Source of the DNA: Symbiodinium natans
Taxonomy: Eukaryota; Sar; Dinophyceae; Suessiales; Symbiodiniaceae
NCBI GenBank assembly: GCA_905221605.1
Contig: CAJNDS010000146.1
Coordinates: 1-64,000 of the forward strand
Direction: 5' to 3'
Length of the DNA stretch: 64,000 bases
The position numbers and the translations under genes are program-made. The notes under the pieces were generated by a model that had not been told where the DNA came from, did not search any database, and was given only the letters and a program-made list of their open reading frames with translations. Numbering within the stretch: the stretch's first letter is position 1; the number at the start of each line of letters is the position of its first letter. This document shows positions 56,930 to 64,000 of this stretch, one piece after another.

Positions 56930-57570
56930 TTTAGGGTGTAGGGTTTAGGGATGTTAGGGTCGCTTTAATAAACCCCCCCCCCCCCCAAATCTTGTTTTGG
57001 TCCCCGGGGCTTGGAGGGGGTGGAAAAAAGAGGGGGTGTCAATTATGAGGATTCTGGGGGTCTGGGGTCTGGGGGTCTGGGGGTCTGGGGGTCTGGGGGG
57101 GGGTCAGCTGTCAGGAACTCTTAAGCCATTTTCAGTAAAATTTTCAATTCCTGGCCAGAGAAATTTTACAATTGCCACCCCATTCTTATTATCACCGGAC
57201 CCCCCTATATAGACTTGTTTACATACATCGGCCCGAAAACCTCCCGTAATGGAAAGTAGTCTTCGGCTGGGGCCCTCTGGCCTGGCGAATATTACTATTG
57301 CCACCCCAATTAAAAAAGCCACCCTCACATTAGGGTTTAGGGTTTGGGGTTTAGGGTTTAGGGTTTGGGTTTAGGGTTTAGGACTTAGGGTTTAGGGTTC
57401 AGGGTTTAGGGTTCAGGGTTAACTAGTTTGGGGTTTGGTGTGTCAGGTTGTTTGCTACCCTGCACACGTACTGGACCTGTGCTCTGTGTCTGGGTGGACT
57501 TTGACGACTCAAAAAGCCAAACAAAACAGCTTGGGCTCTTCAAACCCGAAGCCCAAACCCACCAAACAAT
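56930..57570. other. G-rich run and unresolved segment
   Basis: Contains a C-run (56975-56988), GGGGTCT repeats (57060-57105), a segment 57110-57325 in which AATTTTACAATTGCCACCCC and TTACTATTGCCACCCCAATT are similar (a possible short repeat), arrays at 57332-57420 and unique sequence at 57421-57570. The minus frame 57104-57328 has no recognised domain. Confidence 0.4.
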
Positions 57571-57574
57571 AGAC

Positions 57575-57719
57575 TACTCGGAGGTTCCTGGTAGTTAATA
57601 AGCCAAGTATAACTGTACATATAACCCAAGTGTACCCATACTAGGGCACTTAAAGGGCTTATAAGCGGGTTATAAGTACAGTGACAATTTGGGTTCTAAG
57701 TACCATGAACCTCCAAGTA
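57575..57719. mobile_element. Family A element
   Basis: TACTCGGAGGTTCCTGGTAG to GTACCATGAACCTCCAAGTA. Confidence 0.9.
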
Positions 57720-57896
57720 GGCACTCCAAGCTCTTCTTGGGGTTTGGGTTCAGGATTTCGGGTTTAAGGACTGATGTTAGTGCTTAAATTACATTTGGAT
57801 GGTTAAGGGTTTAGGGTTTAGGGTTTGGGGTTTAGGGTTTAGGGACGGGCAGGGGAGTCGTGCTGGGGGAGGGAGGGGACCCTAACCTTGGGGGAT

Positions 57897-58005
57897 GAAT
57901 ACCCTAGCCCAAACAAAGGTTTGCCTTTTAACCTAAACCCTAAACCCTAAACCCTAAACCCTAAACCCTAAACAAAGGTTAGCCTTTTACATATAGTAGG
58001 ATTCG
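57897..58005. mobile_element. Dispersed segment interrupted by a telomeric array with a ~19-bp target duplication
   Basis: AACAAAGGTTTGCCTTTTA (57912-57930) and AACAAAGGTTAGCCTTTTA (57971-57989) flank a CCCTAAA array. The related segment at 40332-40380 (GAATACCCTAGC ... GGTTAACCTTTTATGTATCG) has the word once and no array. Confidence 0.82.
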
Positions 58006-58029
58006 ATATAGCCAAAAAAGCCGAAGCAA

Positions 58030-58195
58030 CCTCGAGACCTACATCCAACGCCCGCGGGCCCCACCAAAACCAGACGTGGACCCCACCAAAACCCCCATTC
58101 GACCCCACCAAGCCGAACGTCGTCCCCACCAAAACAGCCGTGCGTCCCACCAAAAGCCCTACCATACCCACCAAAAACCCCACCCTACCCCAGCG
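58030..58195 (+). repeat. CCCCACCAAAACC minisatellite
   Basis: Eight or nine imperfect ~20-bp units centred on CCCCACCAAAACC. The minus frame (57968-58183) is its translation. Confidence 0.85.
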
Positions 58196-58380
58196 TGACG
58201 TTCCCTACCCTACCCCAGCCTACTCGTGGGACAAGGGCCAGAGGCTCAGGGGTTGAGGCATCGCAGGGTTGAGGGTGTACGGGCGCAGGCCCCCCACCCT
58301 ACCCTAGCGTGACGTTCCCTACCCTGCCTCAGCCTACTCGTGGGACAAGGGCCAGAGGCTCCTGGGTTGAAGCATCGCTC
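58196..58380. repeat. ~70-bp direct duplication
   Basis: AGCGTGACGTTCCCTACCCT ... CTACTCGTGGGACAAGGGCC ... TTGAGGCATCGC at 58192 recurs at 58306 with few differences. The right copy overlaps the 3' end of the minus exon 58364-58845. Confidence 0.88.
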
Positions 58381-58845
58381 CAAGCATCTCTCGAGAGCCT
58401 GCGTGAGTGTCCCAGTCTGGTGCCCAGGGACGGCCGACTCCAGTCCGCCCTGCCAGCCTGCAGCCCAGCGCCCCTGTCGGAGCTGCAGGAGTTCTGTCTG
58501 CACATAGGCCAGCAAACTGAACTGTTCGCAGGGGGCAAGCTCGCACAGTACCGAGGTCCACAGTGCGTCGAAGAGCGCCGCCGTTGGCAGCGAGTACGAA
58601 AAGTGGACCTGAGCTGCCAAACGTAGAGCATTGCTCTTATGCCCGCACGTCTTCAGCTTCAGTTCCTTGACGGACCTCAACACGTGGTGGAGGTCAAGCT
58701 GGTGCACCAAGGTGGGCAAGATGCGGGCCGAAGCTAACCGGCCTGCCGCAGATCCCTCCATACAGACGTAACGGAGATGCTGCAGGACGTCCAAGCCAGC
58801 ATCCCGCAGCTTCTTGACCCAGGTCGCGAAAATGCAGGAGATGCA
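58364..58845 (-). CDS. Large exon of an alpha-helical protein, function unknown
   Basis: Minus frame from about 58845: FATWVKKLRDAGLDVLQH, CMEGSAAGRLASARILPT, HQLDLHHVLRSVKELKLK, ALFDALWTSVLCELAPC and FSLLAYVQTELLQL. At ~480 bp it is the longest exon outside the LRR gene. The leucine-rich helical character (AL..ALW..) recalls the RAP/FAST or octotricopeptide-type organellar RNA-binding proteins that are abundant in dinoflagellates, but no decisive motif is present. Past ~58380 the frame runs into the duplicated segment, so the true 3' boundary is probably near there. Confidence 0.5.
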
Positions 58846-58899
58846 AAGAGTCCCTCAACCCTATGCCCTCAATCCGGAAGTCTGAAACTCGAACCAAGA

Positions 58900-59215
58900 A
58901 GACCTGCAAGCCCTACAGCCCTAAAACCCTGAATCCTGAACCCTAAACCCTAAGCCCTAAGCCCTAAACCCTAAGCCCTAAGCCCTAAAGCCCTAAAGCC
59001 CTAAAACCCTGAACCTACCTCCTCCTCATCGCCCAACATCGGTGGCGCCTGGGGAAGCAAGGAAACCCCGCAGCCACCTTCATTAGGGTTTACGGCTTGG
59101 GGGTTGGGGTTTAGGGTTTAGGGTTTAGGGTTTAGGGTTTAGGGTTTAGGGTTTAGGGTTTAGGGTTTAGGGTTTAGGGTTTAGGGTTTAGGGTTTAGGG
59201 TTTAGGGTTTAGGGC
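58900..59215. other. Arrays with a short exon candidate
   Basis: CCCTAAA/CCCTAAG array (58918-59005), a minus island 59020-59062 (APPMLGDEEE behind TTCCCCAG|G), and a fifteen-unit TTTAGGG array (59108-59213). Confidence 0.5.
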
Positions 59216-59335
59216 GCATGAGTGTCACCCTAAGCCATGAGGATGGACGTGCATTGTGGTATAGCCATGTGAACTGCCGCGAACATGAGGAACCACAGCT
59301 CGTTGGTGAGGCGCGTTGCCGACGAAGCTGCCCCA
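59216..59335 (-). CDS. Putative exon, strand uncertain
   Basis: Minus reading TRLTNELWFLMFAAVHMA then IPQCTSILMA and a stop; plus reading MSVTLSHEDGRALWYSHV. Both are open over the full island. The hydrophobic minus reading could be a C-terminal membrane helix. Array to the left, T-rich simple sequence to the right. Confidence 0.3.
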
Positions 59336-59423
59336 TTTTTTTTGTGTTTTTGTTTTTTGTTTTTTTGGTTTTCTCGAGAAAAAGATGGAAATTGCGTTAT
59401 GTAAACCTTAAGACTTATAAACC

Positions 59424-59560
59424 TACTTGGAGGTTCATGGTACTTATTAACCAATGATAACTGTACTTATAACCCACTTATAAGCCCCCTAAGTGCCCTA
59501 ACATGGTCATAAGTACAGTTACAAGTACACTTATGATTGGTTAGTTGAACCTCCAAGTAC
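59424..59560. mobile_element. Family A element
   Basis: TACTTGGAGGTTCATGGTAC at the left; the right arm is shortened to TTAGTTGAACCTCCAAGTAC. Confidence 0.9.
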
Positions 59561-59561
59561 T

Positions 59562-60540
59562 TGGAGCTTCGAGTCGATGGACATTAAAACCCTTCTGTGG
59601 ACCCTTCTGCGGCCTGTTCCGCATTTCTTTTTTTGAGCCTTGCGTGAAATACGCGACTCCGATCAGAAACATGAATCAGCAACCTGAGTGTATAATGGGG
59701 CTTACGATTTTCAGGTAGGCCCCAAATAGTAGGATTCCCTGATAATAAGGAGCCCAAGAAGGTACCCGAAATTTCGGAAACCCCCCAGAAATCATGTCCG
59801 GGTAGCCCCTACTTGGAGGTTCATGGTACTTACTAACCAAGCATAACTGTACTTGTAGCTGTACTTCTAACCATGTTAGGGCACTTAGGGGCCTTATAAG
59901 TGGGTTATAAGTACAGTTATAGTTGGTTGATAAGTACCATGAACCTCCAAGTAGGTTTGAGGGTTGAGGGTCTAAACCCTAAACCCTAAACCCTAAACCT
60001 TAAACCCTAAACCCTAAACCCTAAACCCTAAACCCTAAACCCTAAACCCTAGGGGTCTGGGGAGTAAGGGTCGGGAGAGGCATAGGCTCTGGGCTTCCAA
60101 ACGACCCGTCGCCTTCCGCAGAGCTTCCGCGACCCTTCTGCGGAGTTTTTCGCTCTCCGAAACACCTTGGAAAAGATGGGGGGGGGGGGGGGGGGGGGCG
60201 CGATTTTTATGGTTGCCCGGCATGTTAGGCGTATCTATAAGATCTATAAGGTTCAAGCATGCCGACAGAAAAAACCTTCCGCGAGCTTTCCGGACCCTTC
60301 TGCGCAATCTTGCTTGCCTCGTCGGCCCTTCTGCGGAAATAAAAATGTCTGCGGTGAAGTATATAACACGACTCGAGCACGAAAAAAAAACATTGCTCAA
60401 TTGCAACTGTATTTTTAACCAATTAGAACAATTAGGGCACTCAAAGAGGCATAGAAGTGCTTCATTAGTGCAGTCATGATTGGGCTTGACGTACCTTAAA
60501 CCCTAAACCCTGAACCATGATCACAATAAGTACCCTGACT
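59562..60540. other. CCCTTCTGCGGA-word region; no gene
   Basis: The word CCCTTCTGCGGA or its variants recurs at 59590-59615, 60113-60145 and 60276-60335. There is a G-run at 60178-60198 and a family A fragment at 60410-60495. Open frames 60035-60479 on both strands run through this repeat and are not convincing. Confidence 0.45.
59810..59953. mobile_element. Family A element, complete
   Basis: TACTTGGAGGTTCATGGTAC to GTACCATGAACCTCCAAGTA, inner AACTGTACTTGTAGCTGTAC tandem present. Confidence 0.93.
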
Positions 60541-60610
60541 TGGGATGTTCCCCCCCCCCCCTTATACTATCAGTCCTTAGTAGGGAGTATAGTACCCGGG
60601 AGCATCCCAA
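60540..60610. mobile_element. Family C element, internally shortened
   Basis: TGGGATGTTCCC with an expanded C-run, CTTATACTATCAGTCCTTAG, then GGGAGCATCCCAA. Confidence 0.82.
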
Positions 60611-60612
60611 GC

Positions 60613-61580
60613 CATGACCCTCCAAGACCTTAAGAAACCCCAACCCTGAGCCCCAGCACGGCCAAGCGCCAACTCTAGGGCCTCCGCCTAGAGTTGAGAA
60701 GGGGGGGGCGGGGTGGGCGGGGTACTTCTACCTCGGGTTTAGGGTTCAGGGTTTAGGGTTCAGAGTTCAGGGTTTGGGGCTTAGTTTAGGGTACTTAAAG
60801 CCCCTGAAGTGCCCCAATATTGTAAGTAGGCTACAAGTGCTGTAAGAGCAAACGCTTAGTAAGCCTGGAGACTCGAGAACACCAACTCTAACCCCCCCCC
60901 CCCCCCAACATCTCAAGCCTAAACTCAAGAACGGTCAACCCTAAACCGAAAACCCAAAACCCAAAACCCAAAACCCTAGGCCCTAGACCCTAAACCCTAA
61001 ACCCTAAACCCTAGACCCTAAACCCTAAGCCCTAAGCCCTAAACCCTAAACCCTACACCCTAGACCCTAGACACCCTGAAGCACCTCCAAGCTGTTGTCG
61101 CCCCAAAGACCTCCCGCTGCATGCTGGGCCTGCAGGGTTTAGGGTTTAGGGTTTAGGGTTTAGGGTTTAGGGTTTAGGGTTTAGGGTTTAGGGTTTAGGG
61201 TTTAGGGTTTAGGGCTAGGGTTTAGGGTCTAGGGTTTAGGGGGTTTAGGTTTAGGGTTAATAAAGGAGGTTAACATTTTGGATTTTGATAAGTGGTTTAC
61301 AGTACCCCAAACTCAGCAGCGTTCAGATTTGAGGGTCTTGGAGCTATCTTTGGCACAAGGGCTTGCGTGATCCGAAGGGTTGGTTCCAGTTTAGGGTTTA
61401 GGGCTGGAGGGGCGTCAGGGTTTACGGACGAAGGCTTAAGGGATTTGAGGGCTTTCGAACTCTATAGTCGCCCTAAACCCTAAACCCTAGACCCCTTGTA
61501 AAATGGTCACGAGCAAGGGTGCCTAAACCCTAAACCCTAAACCCTAAACCCTAAACCCTAAACCCTAAACCCTAAACCCT
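60613..61580. other. Arrays and an ambiguous exon-like island
   Basis: Short arrays, a C-run (60892-60906), CCCTAAA/CCCTAGA array (60960-61075) and a TTTAGGG array (61136-61215). The island 61077-61134 reads HLQAVVAPKTSRCMLGLQ on plus and AQHAAGGLWGDNSLEVLQ on minus. Nothing recognised at 61260-61470. Confidence 0.4.
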
Positions 61581-61582
61581 AA

Positions 61583-61690
61583 ACCCCCAAAAAGAGTGGC
61601 CTGCTCCACCAGGTCCTTCTCAGCCGCATCGCTGGGCGAGCCTGGCTCCTCGGGAGCATCTTCCTGGGCCGTTTGAGGAGCTGTTGCTCG
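61583..61690 (-). CDS. Putative acidic exon
   Basis: Minus reading APQTAQEDAPEEPGSPSD then AAEKDLVEQATLFGG, rich in E/D/P/S. It is bounded by CCCTAAA on the left and TTTAGGG on the right and lies downstream (minus sense) of the gag-like exon. Confidence 0.42.
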
Positions 61691-62029
61691 ATAGGGTTCA
61701 GGGTTTAGGGTTTAGGGTTTAGGGTTCAGGGTTTAGGGTTTAGGGTTTAGGGTCGAGGGTCTGGGGTCTAGGGTTTAGGGATTAGGGAGTTGTTTTGTGG
61801 GTCACTGCTTTTTTTGCTTGATTGCTCCTTTTTTTTGGGGGAGAAAGGATAGGGTTTACGGTTTGGGTGCAGGGGAGTGGGGCCTGATGTGATGTCTGAG
61901 GCCTGTTCTTTCGATTGGTGCTTTTTCAATGGAGATTTCGGGATTTAAGAGGGGTTCCGGAGTTCAAGGATGCCTGTGCTTGTTTAGGGCTTAGGGCTTA
62001 GGGTTTGGGTTTAGGGTTTAGGGTTTAGG

Positions 62030-62463
62030 GTCTCCATCTCTGCCTTGAGGTGCTGCTGGTACTGCATGACAGTGGCCAACGTAGGCGACGTGTCGACCAT
62101 CAAAGTGTTCTTGACCAGGGATGTCCTAAATGCAGCGTCTGCATTCTTCTGCAGCACGCCCGCCACGATCACCGACAGCCCTCTAGCCAAGATCATCGGA
62201 TCTGGGCAAGTGACAGCGATACCTTGAGCTCGCTGCATCCATCTCTCCCACTGACGCAAGGCCCGCACTGCCTGCTCTGCATCTGCCGCCTTGGTCGTCT
62301 CCGTCAACGACTTCAGGAGGTGCAGCTTCTCAGACTCGCCCCCCGGACAGTACTGAACATACAGTCGGTAGACGATCTTCACCGCACTGCGAGTGCACTG
62401 CCTCGCCACCAAGTCCCTCCGGACTTCCGGCGCCAATGCTGCCAGCAACATTCCAGCAGCTCG
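62030..62463 (-). mobile_element. Ty1/copia-type gag fragment with intact frame
   Basis: A stop-free minus frame reads AAGMLLAALAPEVRRDLV, TRSAVKIVYRLYVQYCPG, EQAVRALRQWERWMQRAQ, CPDPMILARGLSVIVAGV and LATVMQYQQHLKAEM. This order (LLAAL.PEVRRDLV, YRLY..Y.PGG, LR.W.RW.QRA, PDP..LARGL, Y..HL.AE) is what I know from the N-terminal gag part of copia-like elements in dinoflagellate genomes. There is no CCHC knuckle, integrase or reverse transcriptase here. Both ends pass straight into telomeric repeats, so it could be a truncated copy or an exon taken over by a host gene. Confidence 0.7.
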
Positions 62464-62464
62464 G

Positions 62465-63780
62465 GGTTTGGGGTTTAGGGTTTAGGGTTTAGGGTTTAGG
62501 ACGATTGGGTTCGAGCGTTTGCGACTTACACGGGGTCTTGGGCCTAGAGTTGAAAGTGTCAAGGATCATCAGACCCCAGCCAGGATCCAGAAAGCAGAGG
62601 GTTCCAAGGCACCTAAGGATAAAAGGGAGTTAGTCCCAAGACCCCCTGCAGGTGTGGGGGTTTGGGTCTTGGGTTTGAGGTTTTAGGGGCCTACTTTAAA
62701 GGACCAGGGGTCTTAGCAAGTGAGGTATAAGTAAGGTAACGGTACTTATAAAGTGCCACGATCCTCCAAGCAACTAACCCTAAACCCGAAACCCGAAACC
62801 CTAAACCCTAAACGCCGAACCCTAAACCCTAAACAGACGCACAAGGATTTGGGGTTCAGGGTGCAGGGGCTCTACCTTCGAGATCCTCCCAGGATCACAG
62901 GCAGACTGACGAGCCCGAGGCCCTCCATTTAGGGTGTGGGGTTTTGGGGTTTCGGGGTTTAGGGTTTGGGGTTTAGGGGTTAGGGGTTTGGACTGGGGTT
63001 TAGGGTTTGGGGTTTGGGGTTTAGGGTTTGGGGTTCGGGGTTTGGGGTTTAGGGTTTAGGTTTGGGGTTTAGTAAAGTTTAGGGTTTGAAGTTTGGTCTA
63101 GGATCTAGGGTCCAAGAGCCAATCTGACTAGGAGACTGTGGAGTTCACTTGGAGGTTCATGACCCAACTAGAACTGTACTTATAAGCGGCAACCTGGAGC
63201 CTATGAACTTCAGAAACACATGTTAGGCTCGCCTTCCCGCCCTAAGCCCTAAATCCTAAACCCTAAACCCTAAGCCCTAAGCCCTAAACCCTAAACCCTA
63301 AACCCTAAACCCAACAAGTGTGCGACTCACACCTCAGCAACAGCTCAGGGCAGGGCATCATCCAGCACCGACGCCTTGGGCACAGGGTTTAAGGTTTAGG
63401 GTTTAGGGTTTAGGATTTAGAGTTTATAGGGCTTCTTGTAAACCCACAACCCCAAACCCTAAGCCCATCAGAGCCCCCTAACAACCGGTGACCAGGGTTT
63501 AGGGGTTCATTTGGGAAGGGGGTGGGGGGTGGGGACGGGCGTAGAGTCGGGCTTAGGCTTTAAGGGTTTAGGAGGGTTTAGGGTTTAGGGTTTGATGTTT
63601 GGTTTTAGGGCTTTAGGGTTGAGGAGTTACTGCACCTTATACCGGTCGAAGTAGCGAAGAAATAGCGTGATGGTTAACTACCGATAAAGGCCTTAACCCC
63701 TAAACTGTGGACCCATCAAGACCATACTAAATCTCCCAACCCTACGCCCTAAACCCTAAACCGTGCCCGAAACCCTATGA
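62465..63780. other. Arrays and variant arrays; no gene recognised
   Basis: Unique sequence at 62500-62690 without clear coding, a family A fragment (62690-62775), GGGTTTG-type array (62930-63080), a family A fragment at 63147-63190, CCCTAAA array (63240-63312) and degenerate repeats. The island 63312-63395 is open on plus. Confidence 0.45.
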
Positions 63781-63784
63781 TAAG

Positions 63785-63920
63785 CCAAGCTGCCCAATCA
63801 TCCAGCTCCAACGCTTGTACGGATTGCGTGTCCTGTCACTTCGGGCTTCGGGTTTGGCAAGGCGGCGCCAAACGAAACGAACGGCCTGTTACCCTCAGAC
63901 AAGGTATACGCGCCTGTCGT
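63785..63920 (+). CDS. Putative exon near the right edge
   Basis: Plus reading KLPNHPAPTLVRIACPVT then SGFGFGKAAPNETNGLLP, with a possible donor GTATAC at 63905 or GTAGGTATA at 63919. The opposite strand has stops. No family recognised. Confidence 0.4.
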
Positions 63921-64000
63921 AGGTATATTTTCCTAGCGGTATGTGGTTTACGATGTCTTCTGTTGTTTGGGCTTGGTGTGCAGGCTTCAGGGTTTGGGTC

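Overview
ORGANISM. The window is eukaryotic nuclear DNA, most probably from a dinoflagellate and probably close to Symbiodiniaceae/Suessiales. The evidence is: (i) TTTAGGG-type telomere repeats scattered through the whole window in both orientations; (ii) short exons (about 30-330 bp) whose introns start with GC or GA as often as GT and end AG|G; (iii) introns that are themselves small palindromic mobile elements (introners); (iv) protein families I associate with dinoflagellates, namely FNQSL-type leucine-rich repeats behind a ubiquitin-like N-terminus, HTCAV/GELVCFG-type RCC1 repeats, a VSHQW...GWCRLE protein and a Ty1/copia gag. No prokaryotic operon, tRNA, rRNA or CRISPR array was seen. 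Most long open frames in the window are translations of the repeats ('TLNPKP', 'LGFRV') and are not genes.

LAYOUT. 1-9.9 kb: an AT-rich edge, interstitial telomeric arrays, an array-poor stretch (2.5-4.4 kb), a long-unit tandem repeat (4.4-5.1 kb) and a few minus-strand exon candidates. 10-12.06 kb: an intact two-exon UBL-LRR gene (minus). 12-18 kb: variant telomeric arrays, microsatellites, AT-rich islands and three complex repeat blocks. 18.1-20.9 kb: a ten-exon minus-strand gene, readable across almost every junction. 21-24.3 kb: more minus exons, including a well supported three-exon chain. 24.7-25.9 kb: an AT-rich degraded virus-like island with a capsid-protein-like remnant. 26.7-39.8 kb: a series of minus-strand exon chains, one with an NLS-like basic run and one with a membrane segment. 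About 40.4 kb: strand switch to a plus-strand gene. 43.8-44.4 kb: minus exons. 47-51.7 kb: mainly plus exons, including an exact 250-bp triplication. 51.77-53.6 kb: a six-exon RCC1-repeat gene (minus). 55.9-56.9 kb: a bidirectional 20-bp minisatellite with hairpins. 58.4-62.5 kb: further minus exons and a copia gag fragment.

MAIN RESULT. Exon joins were read by hand in several genes. In most of them the intron is bracketed by a short direct repeat (GTGC, GCAT, CAGGCGGC, GAGC, GCTT, GCTCCT, GAAGCTTG, GTGA, GAATG, GTTT, GATC and others). The first bases of the 5' copy serve as the GT/GC/GA donor, and the 3' copy follows the AG acceptor. Intron bodies are of two kinds: a recurrent ~117-bp terminal-inverted-repeat element (present in at least three genes), and runs of telomeric TTTAGGG repeats. 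In the clearest case a pure telomeric array sits in an exon between two perfect 8-bp copies of GCCGCCTG, and removing it restores the reading frame. Other telomeric arrays interrupt dispersed palindromic elements that also exist uninterrupted elsewhere in the window. My working hypothesis is that telomeric-repeat insertion, perhaps by telomerase-assisted break repair, makes new introns in this genome beside ordinary introners. All family names come from motif recognition; no database search or transcript was available.
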